DNA of 64,000 bases from Ottelia alismoides (taxonomy: Eukaryota; Streptophyta; Magnoliopsida; Alismatales; Hydrocharitaceae), in NCBI GenBank assembly GCA_037367405.1, contig JAZKJV010000679.1, forward strand, positions 992,001-1,056,000. Reading direction: 5' to 3'. The position numbers and the translations under genes are program-made. Of this stretch, positions 10,746 through 22,900 are shown one piece after another. Position 1 is the stretch's first letter. Each line of letters begins with the position of its first letter. The notes under the pieces were generated by a model, which saw only the letters and a program-made list of their open reading frames with translations, did not search any database and was not told where the DNA came from.

Positions 10746-11857
10746 TCACCGAAGAAGACGGTGCAGCCACCACCTTGCACGTCTTCTTGAGTTTGAACGT
10801 CCCATCTCACCAACACCACGAATCACTTCCTTCCAACAGCACATCGAGTCTCGCCAATATGCCGGAGAGATAGATAAACTCCTCAACTCTCTGATCCAAA
10901 AATTCAGAAGTCCAAAAAACATTTGACCGCACATCCGCAACACATGCCTCCTTGTCCATTGCTATAGCAAAAATCATGGAGTACAAGTCACAAAAAGCTC
11001 CACTCTTGGACCAATAATCCATCCAGAATCGGAAACCGCGTCCATCCCAAAAAGGCGATCGCAACGAGTCCATCAGGACTGGCAGGACCGAATAAACCCC
11101 TCTCCAGAAAGTGATTGATGAAGCCATGGCATCAGATGGGCACAAAGGCCGGGAGACACACAAAAATAGATTTAACCAGCCTAGAGAGCATATCACTCCC
11201 AATTCCCCAAATCCTCATCACCTACTTCGCAAACAATTTCTTGTTCATACTCCAATCCTCTGCACCCCGAGTCCTCCCTCCTTGATCGGTGTGGCTACCA
11301 CTGACCACTCCACAAGCGCAATCCCCCAACCCTCATGTCAATGACCAAACGAAACGTCGCATCAGACCTCCAACCTCTTATAGACTCCCATAGGTAAGAC
11401 TCTCGTTGACAGGAAGAAAATGGGGATTGCTGTAAGAACGGACTAAACTTCACTGGAACCAGTCTCCCACCTCTCAAAAGATGCGATGCTTTCCAGCTAG
11501 CTAATTTTTTTCCAGCTTCTCCACGATAGGCAACCAATCAACCTGTCTAAGTCTCCTGCACATTAGTGATGGGCCAAGATAGTTGATAGGCAAGTTCTTT
11601 TGTGTCATTGTCAAGATCTCCACGCAAGTTGATGCCTCTTCTGAAGGAAGATTAAATGATACAAAGGCCGACTTTACACCATCAAACTTGATCCCTAATA
11701 GGTCATCAAAGATATCTAGCACTACCCTGACCGTCTTATATTCTGCCACACCCCCTTCTATGAAGAAAATGGTGGCATCCGTGTTCTGCAAAATCGGCAC
11801 TGGAAAAAACCCTCTTGAGCAGCCTTTGAAGAAACCCCTCCATCCGCAAGCCCACAC
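10746..11857 (-). pseudogene. LINE ORF2 fragment, strongly decayed
   Basis: Minus-strand frames 11501-11857, 11295-11537, 10807-11202 and 10746-10943 follow the order of LINE ORF2 downstream of the RT active site. FFIEGGVAEY sits where the active-site loop ends; the catalytic FADD has become TDAT. Then come INYLGPSL, a KASHLLRGGRLV segment, FWDGRGFRFW and FLDQRVEEF. Several frameshifts and stops separate them. It matches the LINE family seen at 15565-18685 and 20157-23660, but is much more diverged. The ends could not be fixed; a LINE-like tail at about 10215-10262 (minus) may be its 3' end. Confidence 0.7.
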
Positions 11858-12289
11858 ATAACAGATGCCTTGGACCAGATGATGATATAGTAATCATCTT
11901 TTAAAAGGGGGATGTTTACCCCCATAACCCAGAATAGTTTGCCACCGTAATGCTGATATAATGATCATCTTTTAAAAAGGGGGCCTTACACACATAATCA
12001 TGAATAGTTCCATATTTATGTACGTAATTATCAATTATCATGAATTATACCAAAAACCATGAATAATTGCTCCGTCTTACACCCATAACCCTCTGTTAGT
12101 TTAGTCCATTAACTCAACCAGACTATTAAGCTAATCTAACATATATTCAATCCAACGACTGTTAATAAAACCCAAAAAAGAATAAAACACCCAACCACTC
12201 CCCCTTCCTCCTCACATACAGTCATCTTCCTCCAACCCCCTCCCCCTTCAGTCGTTGCGACCACCACACTGCACTCCTTCCTCCACCCA

Positions 12290-12388
12290 CACCCCCTCCC
12301 CTTCAGACCCTCCGACCACCTCCACCCCCTCCCCTTCAGACCCTCCGACCACCTCTACCCCCTCCCCTCCAGACCCTTCGACCACCTC
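12290..12388 (+). repeat. Three 33-bp tandem repeats (Pro/Ser/Thr-coding)
   Basis: Three near-identical 33-bp units at 12290, 12323 and 12356, each coding for a PSDPPTTSTP-type peptide in the plus-strand frame starting at 12255. The frame (127 aa) runs into the BRI1-like fragment and ends soon after it, so it is not a known protein. Confidence 0.85.
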
Positions 12389-12582
12389 CCCATGTCGTCC
12401 AAGCCTCGAGCCTAGGAAGGAGGATCGGAAATATGTTGAGGATGGCGACTTCGAACCAAATCCAAAACCCCCAATCAAGGGGAAGATGTACGTTGGCGTG
12501 GAGGATCAGAATGTCGAGGAGTTGGTCATGGATTCCGATGACTTGGGGGCCCTATACCACGGAGCTTCTTCCACCTTGTCAT

Positions 12583-13290
12583 GCTCTCTGAGCTCGACCT
12601 TTCGTACAATAACCACAATGGATCGATCCTGGAAGTAGGTCAGCGTGCAACCTTCCCGGCTTATCGATAAGAGAACAATCTCGATCTATGTGGTTTTTCG
12701 TTCTCACCGTGCGGTTCAAGTTCAAACTTGAATGGAGATCAGATCTAGAGGTCCTGCCGGAGACAAGCATCCCTAGCGGGGAGCGTCGCAATGGGCTTGC
12801 TATTCTCCCTCTTATGTGTCTTTGATTTGATAATCATTGCCATCGAGGGCAAGAATAGGAAGTTGAACACGTATGTCGATAGCAAATCGTACTCCGACAT
12901 CGTGGCGAACCCAAAATGGAAGCAGCTCACTGCCACTCGCAAGCCCTCATCGTCAACCTCCTCAAAACTTCAAGAATCCCCTTGTGCAAGTTCACTCTGC
13001 AGACCTCTTAGAAGCCACCAACAGCTTCCATAGTGATTACCTCATTGGTTGAAGCAGCTCCGACAATGTCTATATAGCCAAACTCAAAGACGAGTCGGTT
13101 GTAGCCATCAATAAGCTCATTCATGTCATGTTAGGGTGATCATGAATTCATGATGAAGATGGAGACCATTGGCAAGATCAAGCAACAAACCATGTGTCAT
13201 TGCTCAGATACTCCAAGGTCCAGGAGGAGCGTTTGCTAGTGTACGAGTACATGAACTTATAGGGTGTCCGCCGCAACAAGAAGGTCAGTG
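12583..13290 (+). pseudogene. BRI1-like LRR receptor kinase fragment (broken)
   Basis: BRI1-family receptor kinases sense brassinosteroids at the plasma membrane. Landmarks appear in BRI1 order across several frames: ELDLSYNNHNGSI (end of the LRRs, about 12588), an EVGQ...TFPAYRY-like stretch, ENNLDLCGFSFSPCGSS (cap), the membrane span MGLLFSLLCVFDLIIIAIE (12791), YVDSKSYSDIVAN...LTATRK (juxtamembrane), then SADLLEATNSF, YIAKLKDESVVAINKL, METIGKI and ERLLVYEYMN (kinase start, to about 13260). The ATP-binding lysine of the VAIK motif is replaced (VAIN), and there are several frameshifts and stops, so it cannot make a kinase. It lies between the inverted ends of a MULE-like element, which suggests capture. 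Family is clear; BRI1 versus the close BRL paralogues is not settled. Confidence 0.85.
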
Positions 13291-13962
13291 AATCCCAAAT
13301 AAACAATTAAGGGTCAGGGGTTCCGACTAACAACGTAGTGGATCGGATGTTCTAGTGGAAGGTAAAACTCTCAAGAAAGGAGTCCAAGATGATTCGGCGG
13401 GAGCTCTGACTTTGGAGGTGGAGATGGATGGTGAAGAGAAGATGGGAGAGGATGCCGTAGGCGCAATAGAAGCAACGGATATGGGAGAGGAGAGCAAATG
13501 CAAGAAGAGCAAATGCAGGAAGTCAAGGCGGAAATGGACGTTAAAGGCGAAGAGGATTCTGTCTTCCTAGGGGATGCCGAAGAGGACAACAAAGGGAAGA
13601 GACGGGCGGAGGAAGGGATGGAGGGGAGGGGGTGTGGGCAGCGGAAGGGGCTGAGGGGGAGGTGGTCATAACGGTCGGAGGGGCAGGGCTGGAGGAAGAT
13701 GGCAAAAGAGGAGGTAGGGGGAGGGGAGGTTGGGTGGAATGGCATCATTTATAATATGATGTGTTTTAAGGGGTAAAATTGTCGACATTTATCATTTTCC
13801 GTCAAAATTAACAAAGAAAGTAGATGGAAGTTTATACAGGATTATGTCATGCAAGGGTTAAGCAATATTCAGGATTCTGGTGTCATTCGAGATCGAGAGG
13901 GCTATGTACGTAAATATGAAACCATTCGGGGTTGTGGATGTAAAAATTCCTTTAAAAAGTTA

Positions 13963-15538
13963 TATTGCTCATACATAGTGGATATATCATCTTATATCAT
14001 TGACATCACATCTATATATAGCTAAAATTGCGAACCTAAATGGACTTTGTTTTTTAAATTCATGGAAATTGTTGATGTTATTCAAAATATTGTTACCATA
14101 CCTATTATGGTTCCTATCATATGGATTTTTTGTCATTAGTTTCTATTCCTAATATGAATTGTTATCTCTCATCATTATCCATTATATCTTGTGTTACCTA
14201 TATTGTGCATTTATTCTCGTCATCATACTTGTGGAAAGTTATTGTATTTGTTTTTTTTAGGCTCAGTTATTGTATTTGTTGGCTTTTTAAATTTTTAAGC
14301 ATTTATTGCTAGGCAGCCAATGCTAAAATGCTAGCAAAGCCTCTTCAACAATGCACCTCTTTTATGAACAATAAGCATATACTATAATCTTATTTATTCG
14401 TTTAAAAACTAGGAGAACCACAAATTCACATAAAACTTAGCTTTTAAGTTGTTTCAAGAATCCTCATTATATCCTTTTCGGACTTGGTAAAAGTACAACG
14501 AGACCGGTACCCGTATTGGAGGTTATGGGTAAAGGTGGTGTTGCAGAGAGAAAAGTGGCAAAGGAGGAGAGAGAGAGAGATTATATAACATTGCTTTTTT
14601 ATGGCTCATATTCGATGGATTCAACTATGAAATTTATGGTGCAATGGTTCACAAGTTTGTGAGGTTAAATGGGTAAAGAAGTTTGTAGGCAATAAAGTAC
14701 TTACTAAAATTTACAGGAAGATACGTATAAAAAAATCAAAAAAATAAACTTGACTAGACTAACTAAAAAAATGAAGAGCGTGGCTAACCAAATTAACTCT
14801 AAATGGATTAAATTAACTTTTTTTAAGCCTCAAAAAAAAATTAACTTTTTTTTTAGAAGATGGATTAAATAAACTTAAGACTTGAATAACTTGACGACTA
14901 GCATCATCACCGACAATAAATTAGTATTCACCACGTAAACAACTAGAATTGAGATAGAAATATCCCAAAAGAAGCACCTCTACACGCAACAAAACCCAAT
15001 GTATTCAAGACCTCAACCCTCAAAGTCGTACTTCAATTATCCCTGAGCCCAATGGCAGTCTTGTGTTCAAGACCCCAACCCTCAAAGTCGCGCTTCAATT
15101 ATTCACGAGCCCTATGGCAATCACTACAGATATGATAACATGAACACAAAACTATCATCGTTGGTACGAGGACTATCGAAATGGTTACAAAATTATTTTT
15201 TTGTTACTTTTGCAATTAGACTATTCCAAACTTTTATATGATCATTTTCTGACCCTGCCGGTAAAAGTTTTGGAAGGATGACGATAGTCTTGCAACTTGT
15301 CCAAAAACAATAGCATTATTTAATTGATAGAATGACGTGAAATCAACCTTTTCATAAAACCATAATGGTGTAACAGTACAACTGAGGACCCCTCAAGAAA
15401 ATGGCAACAAGGTCTAGGACAATCACATGCAATAGATCCAACAAAAGCGGAGGTATTACAGCAGTGGGCAGTGAAGACTGCAAGTCTGGTGCTGTAAGTA
15501 TAAGGTACTGAGAGTAGTGTAAATTAAAAAGTCAATGT
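13963..15538. other. Gene-free stretch with a 62-bp tandem duplication
   Basis: AT-rich, no protein family seen. Two copies of a 62-bp unit (15001-15062 and 15063-15121, ttcaagacc..caaccctcaaagtcg) lie side by side. If DDB1 is continuous, this is intron sequence. Confidence 0.4.
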
Positions 15539-15564
15539 TGCCAACAGGTCAAACAATGGCAGGA

Positions 15565-18500
15565 TGGTAGGATTGATCGCTTTTTGGCATCAGGGAGGAT
15601 GATGGAGATGTTCCCTTGTTGCTCGGTTTCCTCTAGGCCCAGGTCTTTTTCGGACCATTCGCCAATTCTTTGGGACTCTGGCGAGGCCCCTTTGGTGAGG
15701 GGCCTCTTTAGATACGAGAGGTGCTGGATCCAGGAGGCGAGCTTCAAGGATGTTGTGTCGGAGCATTGGGCCCAATCGTGCTTTGTGGGATATGCGGCTT
15801 CCAGGTTGAATCAGAAACTTCTGTCGCTGCAGAAGAGGCTGGCTTTGTTCAAGAGGGACTCCAGGTCAGCGAGAGTGGCGGTCAGGGCTGAGGCGAAGGA
15901 GGTTATTGCGAAGCTCGATGTAATGGAGAACGAAAGGGAGCTGACGCCTGACGAGCTTCGTGAGCGCTCCCGTGCGCAGAAGCGTGTTGCGGAGGAGGAC
16001 AAGAAGCGGTCTACTGAATGGCGGCAGCGATCGAGATTGAAGTGGCTCAAAGATGGTGATGCAAACACGGCTTTCTTTCACCGTGTGGCTAGGGGAAGGA
16101 AGCGTAACAATATGTTGCGGTCTATCTCCGTTGATGGGTCGAGGTTTGTGGGGGACAGAGAGATGGGGTGTGCAATTGTGGAGCACTTCAAGAGCTTCAC
16201 GGCGAGACGCTCCCAGAGGACATGGCGGTGGCCGGGGCTTGGGGCTCCGACTGTCTCGGAGGTGGACTACGCGATGCTGACTAGGCCGATATCCTTGGAA
16301 GAGACTAAAGCTGCCGTGTGGGAGTTAAATGACGATGGGTCCCCGGGGCCCGACGGTTTCTCCGTAGCATTCTATCGTGATTTCTGGGAGGTGGTGGGCG
16401 AGGATGTTTTTGAGGTTGTTACCGAGTTCTGCAATGGGAATGCGGGATTCGATCGAATTAACAGGGCCATTTTGTCGATGATTCCAAAGTCGCCCGCGGC
16501 GGAGGATATTGGGGACTTCCGTCCCATCTCGATATCTAACGCCATTTACTTAATCGTGGCCAAGGTGTTGGCTCGGAGGCTTGCTCAGGTACTTGATTCG
16601 ATTGTTTCTCCGATACAGGCTGCTTTTATTCGGGGCAGACAAATATCTGATTGTATCGTGGTGGCTTCGGAATTGGTGGCCGATTGGAGGAACTCGGGGA
16701 GGCAAGGAGTGCTTTGGAAGATTGATTTTGCCAAAGCGTGTGATAGCCTTGATTGGAGCTTCTTATGGTCGGTTCTCAGAAGGCGGGGTTTCCCTGAGCT
16801 TTGGATTTCATGGATGTGGCGATGTGTGACCGCTGTGTCTTTCTCTGTGTTGGTTAATGGCGGTTTGGAGGGGGGCTTCTTCCAGCCTAGAAGGGGGATG
16901 CGCCAGGGGTGCCCCCTAGCCCCTCTCATGTTTGTCGTGGCTGCAGACGTCCTGGCATGTATGGCTGATCGGATCATTGATGCCGGGCTCTCGAAAGGCT
17001 ATTCTAAGGGGAACCTCTCGGTGTCCTTTATTCAATTCGCTGATGACACCATCTGCTTCATTGAGGGTGGTGTTGCTGAAGTTGCTGGCATGGCGATGAC
17101 ACTTGATTTATTTAGTGAGATGTCGGGGTTGTTTATGAATGGGACCAAGTCTAAGGTTATTCCTTTCGGAATGACGGAGGAGATGGCGCTTGAGTGCGGC
17201 CGGATTCTGGGGTCTACTCCGGGCGAGCTTCCAATTGGATACCTTGGTCTTCCATTGGTGATTGGGAGGGCCAGAGTTAGGGACTGGATTCCGGTTGTCG
17301 AGAGGGTGGAGGCGCGCCTGGCTGGTTGGCGTGCGGCGCTTCTTTCCAGGGGGGCGGCTTGTTCTTCTCAAATCGGTGCTCTCCTCTATCTCGGTGTACT
17401 TCTTGTCAAATCGTCGTTTGCCGGTTGGGATTCGTAGGAGGCTCGATACTTGTATGCGTAGATTTCTGTGGAGGAAAAAATGGTGAGTCAGGGGGGTGGG
17501 ATCCACCTTGTGGCGTGGGATGAGGTGTCCCGGGGGAAGCTCGAGGGGGGTTTGGGAGTAAGGCGTTTGGAGATTGTTAACGACGCTTTCTTTCTCAAGT
17601 GGGCGAGTAGGGTTTGGGGCCAGGGTGGAAATTTCTTTATTGATGTATTGCGGGAGATCCATGGAGCGGGAAGGGCGGGGGAGGAGAGGGTGGGGTTGAT
17701 TGGTGCTCGAACACCATTTTGGCGTGGTGTGCAGGAGATCTTCGTGAGGCATCGGGCGAGGTTTAAGCGGGTGCTGGGGAATGGAGAATCTTTCTTGTTC
17801 TGGAAAAACAATTGGTTGAGAGGGGATCCCTTGAATGCTCGTTTCCCGCGGTTGTTTGCGCTGGCAGCTGACAAGGATGCCTTAGTGGCCTCTTGCTGGG
17901 AGAATGGGTGTTGGTGCCCGCGCTTCGGGGCGAACTTTTCGGATCAAAGACTTGATGACTTTCTTTCCCTGCTTGACGTCCTCGATGTTGCTGATGGGCC
18001 TTCTGATGGGCGGGACCATTGGGTATGGAGGGACGGCATCTTCTCCACGCGCAAGGCCTATGGGGCGTTGGCTCTCGCACCGCCGGTGCGATCAGACTTC
18101 TTGGTGCGGGATTGCTGCTTTTTCTGGGGGCTAAGATTACCTTTGCGCCTTGGCTTCTTCTTATGGCTCTTCCGCGGGAGGAGGCTTTTGACGAGAGATC
18201 GTTGCTCTAGGTTCCTGGCGAATGTATCCAATCTCTGTGTGCTGTGCGATTTGGCGGTGGAAACTCTTGAGCACCTTTTCTTCGAGTGACCCACGGTAAG
18301 AGGGGTGTGGGAGGATCCGATTGTGGATTGGGTGAGAACGAACGACTTGGTGGCCTTCTGTGACTCATTGTTTTTTAACAGGAATAGAGATAGAAGAGAC
18401 TTATTGATTCCGGTGGCGAGACTGTGGTCGATTTGGCTTGGGCGGAATGAGGCCATCTTCTCAAGCCAGCGCTTTTACAAGGAGAACGTGCTTAATCGCA

Positions 18501-18685
18501 GTGCGAGGTTGGTGGAGGACTGGGGAGGCGTCTAGTTCTCGGTTTTCCTTTGGTTTGTTCGAGGTTGTTTTGCCTCTTTGTACAGTTTCAGCTTATTTTG
18601 TACAACCTTTTTTCCGTTCTTTTTCTTTAATATATTGGGGTGAACACCGTTGAGTGTCTCCCCCTTTTTTTGGGCTTCAAAAAAA
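15565..18685 (+). mobile_element. 5'-truncated L1-type LINE
   Basis: Begins within the end of the endonuclease domain (GRIDRFLASG at 15568), carries the whole reverse transcriptase and C-terminal region, and ends with the tail ggtgaacacc...tgtctccccc...ggcttc plus an A run (18679-18685). The tail matches those of the LINEs at 8159-8884 and about 19991-23960, so all three belong to one family. A degenerate target duplication is possible (attaaaaagtcaat near 15523 and atttaagaaagccaat near 18687). It lies opposite to DDB1, downstream of exon 4. Confidence 0.9.
15584..18535 (+). pseudogene. LINE ORF2: reverse transcriptase and zf-RVT (broken)
   Basis: ORF2 of plant L1 LINEs nicks target DNA and copies the element RNA there. 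Visible parts: end of the endonuclease (15584-15640), a long helical linker, RT starting near PISLEETK (16289), DGSPGPDGFS, FRPISISNAIYLI, AFIRGRQISD, the RQGCPLAP motif, and catalytic FADDT (17036-17050) followed by CFIEGG. Then come GYLGLPLVIGR, DHWVWRDG and the zinc module (CVLC...EHLFF), ending RFYKENV. It is broken by a frameshift near 17350 (frame 17262-17486 takes over), a second near 17470-17486 (frame 17468-18289), and a TGA at 18287-18289 where a Cys is expected in the zinc module. The endonuclease core is missing through 5' truncation. Confidence 0.92.
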
Positions 18686-19058
18686 GATTTAAGAAAGCCA
18701 ATTTATGCACAATGTCTATGATACTGATATCTAATGTCAATATCAACATATTTTGGCTTTTCAACAAAATATAGGCATTCTCAATCGGAATATGGTTACT
18801 AAGAATTTCGAGATAGGTATTGATTGATATGATATATAAATCATGACAGAAAATCAAAGAAGCCCAAGCCAACTAAATATCCTTTGAATGAACAAAAAAT
18901 GCAAAGACATTGTTTTTTCTTAGAAACCGCTAAAAATGGTGTGATATGAAAGTTTTGCAAATAAGTCAGGATAAAGAAAAAACAAAAAATGGAAATGGAA
19001 ATGGCAGTCTGGAAAATTGAGATGCAATAGCAAGCATGAAAAATCCAAAGGCTCTAAC
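18686..19058. other. Start of DDB1 intron 4, no other feature
   Basis: AT-rich sequence between the LINE tail and the donor site of DDB1 exon 4. No further DDB1 exon was found here. Confidence 0.6.
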
Positions 19059-19150
19059 CGTGTGATGAGTTCTGAAGCCTCAGGATCCCATTGAAGTACA
19101 CAAAACTTGTACCGTTCTGTGGCAACAAATAGAAAATCCTGTGTCTCCCC
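19059..19150 (-). CDS. DDB1: DDB1 exon 4
   Basis: 92 bp with an AG acceptor (19152-19151) and a GT donor (19058-19057). It codes GETQDFLFVATERYKFCVLQ and WDPEASELIT plus the first two bases of an Arg codon. This is part of the first beta-propeller (BPA), and the frame is intact. The next expected segment of DDB1 (which in plants begins AMGDVSDRIG) was not found further left in the window. The intron is therefore at least 19 kb, or the gene is cut off here. Confidence 0.92.
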
Positions 19151-19221
19151 CTGATGAAAAAGCATCCTTCAGTACGATACTAAATTTGCACTCGCAGAAA
19201 GACACTCAACACCCTACTCAC

Positions 19222-19281
19222 GTGAGGTCGAAAAAGCTCAAGGGTCGCAATTCTTCCATATATAGGAACATCCAACATTGG
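19222..19281 (-). CDS. DDB1: DDB1 exon 3
   Basis: 60 bp, 20 codons (PMLDVPIYGRIATLELFRPH), flanked by AG (19283-19282) and GTGAGT (19221-19216). It joins exon 4 in phase across a 71-bp intron. The sequence is the strongly conserved first blade of the DDB1 beta-propeller A. Confidence 0.93.
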
Positions 19282-19623
19282 CTGCAAGGAAGAAAAAGAC
19301 TTTGAATTGTCTATGGCTTAACTACAATTAACAAGTTATATTCCTTAAAGTACTGCGATCTCATGTTTTGTGTGTGTGAGCACATATATACATACATATA
19401 TTGGAAGAAAAAATGGCGATCACAGATATGGTGTGTGTCCAAATGCCGTGATATTTATGTCAAACAATACAGAGCTGGAATTCCAATTTTCAGAGGGAAG
19501 GTGAAAATATCCTGAGAATTGCTCGGTAGTGTCATTTGCATAGGCATGGAAACATAATAACATCTAAATTGGTATGTTTAATAGTACCAAGTGGGATAAA
19601 TATTCCTTTTACAACATATGACA

Positions 19624-19990
19624 TGCAGACACGAATTAGGGTCAAATAAATTAGGATTTTTAGTCAAGTTCAAATATATCATTGATTTTATTTTCTTTAA
19701 TAAATTGAGATCAGTTAGACCTCAATATTTAGGGTGGATAACTTAGAGTCCATTAGGTTTAAATAGATTATATTTTATTTCTTTTCCATATTTGCAATCC
19801 GTCCCCTCTTTATGTATTGGTGTAGGACATTGTTTATGGAGATTATGAGTTGTTGGTTTCAGAGTTTTACCTCCATAATTATGTCTCTCCTAGTTCCAGT
19901 GAGATTCTACCACTCGCCATATTCATTTTTTTAATCAAAACTCATCCACATTCTTTTCACATCTCACAAGGCTCGTTGCGGTTATTCTTT
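19624..19990 (+). repeat. Left LTR of the TRIM-like element, first part
   Basis: Starts TGCAGACACGAATTAGG. It is interrupted by the LINE and resumes at 23978-24010, where it ends TTTGCATCA before the primer-binding-site-like sequence. Confidence 0.65.
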
Positions 19991-22900
19991 TTTCTTTTTT
20001 TTTTGAAGCCAAGAAAAGGGGGATACACTCATTGGTGTTCACCCCAATATATTAGAAAGAAGCAAAGGAACGAAAATACAAAAAAAGAAAAACTAGAAGG
20101 CCAACAAAGAGGCCAGAGAGCCTCCAAACAGTGAAAGAAAGCCCACAACAAGAAAATTAACTACCACTCCAGTCGTCCACCAAACCTGCAGCATGAATCA
20201 ACATGTTCTCCTCGTAAAATCGTTGCGCCGAGAAAATGGTCTCGTTCCGACCAAGCCAAATCGACCATAATCTTGCCACCGGAGTCAAGAGTCGCCTTCT
20301 AGCCGTGTGTCTGTTCAAGAATAGCGAAGCACATAAGGCCACCACAACAGTAGCACCCACCCAAGCCACAGTCGGGTCCTCCCACAGCCCTCGAACCACA
20401 GGGCACTCAAAGAGAACATGGTCAAGGGATTCAACATCCGAACCGTACAGCACACAGATATTCGAAACAGAATGAAACAACCTGGAGCAGCAGTCTCTCG
20501 TCAAAAGCCTCCTTCTGCGGACCAGTCATAAGAAAAAAGCAATGCGCAAAGGTAAACCCAATCTCCAGACCAAGCCGCAGTCCCTCACCAAGGAGTCCGA
20601 ACGAGCGGGCGGGGCCACAGATAACACATTGTAGGCCCTACGCGTTGAGAAGCCACCGTCCCTCCATACCCAGTGATCCCTTCCCTCCGAAGACATATCC
20701 GCACCACCAAGGACGTCAAGCAATGCTAAAAAGTCAGCCACCCTCTGATCCGAGAAATTCGCCCCAAAACGAGGGCACCAAGAATCACTCTCCCAGCAAG
20801 AAGCAACCGAAGCATCCTTGTCCTCAGCCAACGCAAAAAGACGCAGGAAGCGGATACAAAAAGGATCCCCCCCCCGACCAGATGTCCTTCCAGAATAAGA
20901 ACCCACGGCCGTCCCCCAGCACCGGTCTAAAGCTCGCCCGATTCCTCAAGAACACCTCCTGCACACCACGCCAGAAAGGCGAGCGAGCACTCGCCAACCC
21001 AACCTCTCCACCCCTGCTCATTCTGCCCCATGAAGCTCCCTCAGAACATCAATAAAGAAGTTATCATCCCTACCCCAGACCCTGCTCGCCCACTTAAGAA
21101 AAAAAGCCTCGTTGACAAACTTTAGCCGCCTAACACCCAATCCCCCCTCCTGCTTCCCCATCGACACCTCCTCCCACGCCACAAGGTGAACCCCTCTCTC
21201 CGACGCACCCGGCTTCCCCCACAGAAACCTTCTGAAACAAGACTCAAGCCTCCTACAAATCCCAGCCGGCAAACGACGAATAGACAAAAAATGCACCGGG
21301 ATAGCAGCAAGAACCGACTTGAGAATAACCAGCCTCCCTCCCTTCGAGAGAAGCGCCGCGCGCCAACCCGCCAGCCTCGCCTCCACATTCTCAACGACCA
21401 AACTCCAGTCCCTAAGTCTGGGCCTCCCAATCACCAACGGGAGGCCAAGGTAGTCAAATGGAAGCTCGCCCGGAGCAGAGCCCAGAATCCTCCCACATTC
21501 AAGCGCCAAATCCGTTGTCAAGCCAAAAGGAATAACCTTTGACTTAGCTTCATTAATGAGCAGCCCCGAAATCTCGCTAAAAAGTTCAAGAGTCATCCCC
21601 ATGCCAGCGACCTCATCAGCACCTCCCTCGATGAAGCACGAGGTGTCATCAGCAAACTGAATCAGCGGCACAGACACGCCTCCCTTGAAGAAGCCCTTGG
21701 AAAATCCAGCCGCAACAACCCGGTCAACCATACGCGCCAAGACATCCGAAGCTATAACAAAAAGGAGGGGGCCCGAGGGCAGCCCTGTCGCAGCCCCCTT
21801 CTCGGCTGGATTAGCCCCCCCTCCAACCCACCATTGACCAAAACGGAGAATAATACAGTAGTCACACACCGTCGCATCCAGGTAATCCACAAGTCCGGAA
21901 ACCCCCGCCTTTTGAGGATCGACAATAAGAAGTTCCAATTAAGGCTATCGTAGGCTTTGGAAAAATCAATTTTCCAAAGCACCCCCTGTCTCCCCGAAGA
22001 ATTCCAATCAGCCACCAATTCCGAAGCGACCGCAATACAATCAGAGATCTGTCTCCCCCCGAATAAAAGCAACCTGAACGAGAGTAACAATGGAGTCAAG
22101 AACCCGAGCAAGCCTCCAAGCCAGCACCTTAACCACAATTAAGTATATGGCGTTCGAAATCGAAATGGGACGGAAGTTCCCAATATCCTCCACCGCACTC
22201 TTCTTGGGAATAAGAAGCAAAATGGCCCTGTTCAGCCGATCGAAACCAGCATTCCCCGCGCAAAACTCCGCCACGACCTCAAAAACTTCCCCGCCCACCA
22301 ACTCCCAGAAGTCACGAAAGAAGGCCACGGAGAAGCCATCAGGCTCAGGGGACCCGTCTTCGTTAAGCTCCCACAACGCCTCCTTAGTCTCCTCCAAAGA
22401 TATCGGTCTAATAAGCAAAGCGTAGTCCTCCCCTGATACCTGCGGCACTCCCAACCCCAACCACCTCCAAGTTCTCGGGGAGCGCCCAGACATGACGCCC
22501 CTGAAGTGCTCCACAATAGCACGCCCCATCGCGGTTTCCCCCACAAAGCGCACTCCATCAACAGAGATAGAGCGCATAGAATTCTTGCGCTTCCTTCCGC
22601 TAGCCACACGGTGGAAGAAAGCCGTGTTCGCATCGCCCTCTTTGAGCCATTTCAATCTCGACCGCTGACGCCATTCAATAGATCTCTTCTTGTCCTCCTC
22701 TGCCACCTTCTTTTGCGCAGACGACCGCTCACCAAGCTCAGCCGATGTCAGATCCCTATCGTTTTCAAGCGAATCGAGTCTCGTAATAACCGTCTCAGCC
22801 TCTGATCTGACAGCCACCCGTGATGCCCGCGACTCCTTCTTGAACAGCGCCAACCTCTTCCGCAGCACATCCAACTTTCGACTTAATCTAAAAGCCGCAG

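Larger units (their letters stand above)
11883..13962. mobile_element. MULE-like element with long inverted ends and captured gene fragments
   Basis: About 190 bp from 11966 matches, in reverse complement, about 215 bp ending at 13960. Shared blocks include GAATRGTTYCATATTTAYGTAC and TGAATAATTGCT/TGAATATTGCT, at roughly 70% identity by eye. Between them lie a Pro-rich tandem repeat, a broken BRI1-like kinase fragment (12583-13290) and a Glu/Lys-rich segment (13355-13570), but no transposase. Long inverted ends around host gene pieces are the pattern of a Pack-MULE. An extra diverged copy of the left end lies outside it (11883-11952). No clear 9-bp target duplication was found, so the exact ends and class remain uncertain. 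Confidence 0.5.

Noticed and set aside
14121..14312. 63-aa hydrophobic frame
   Set aside because: AT-rich DNA gives Leu/Ser/Ile-rich frames by chance; no start context or homology.
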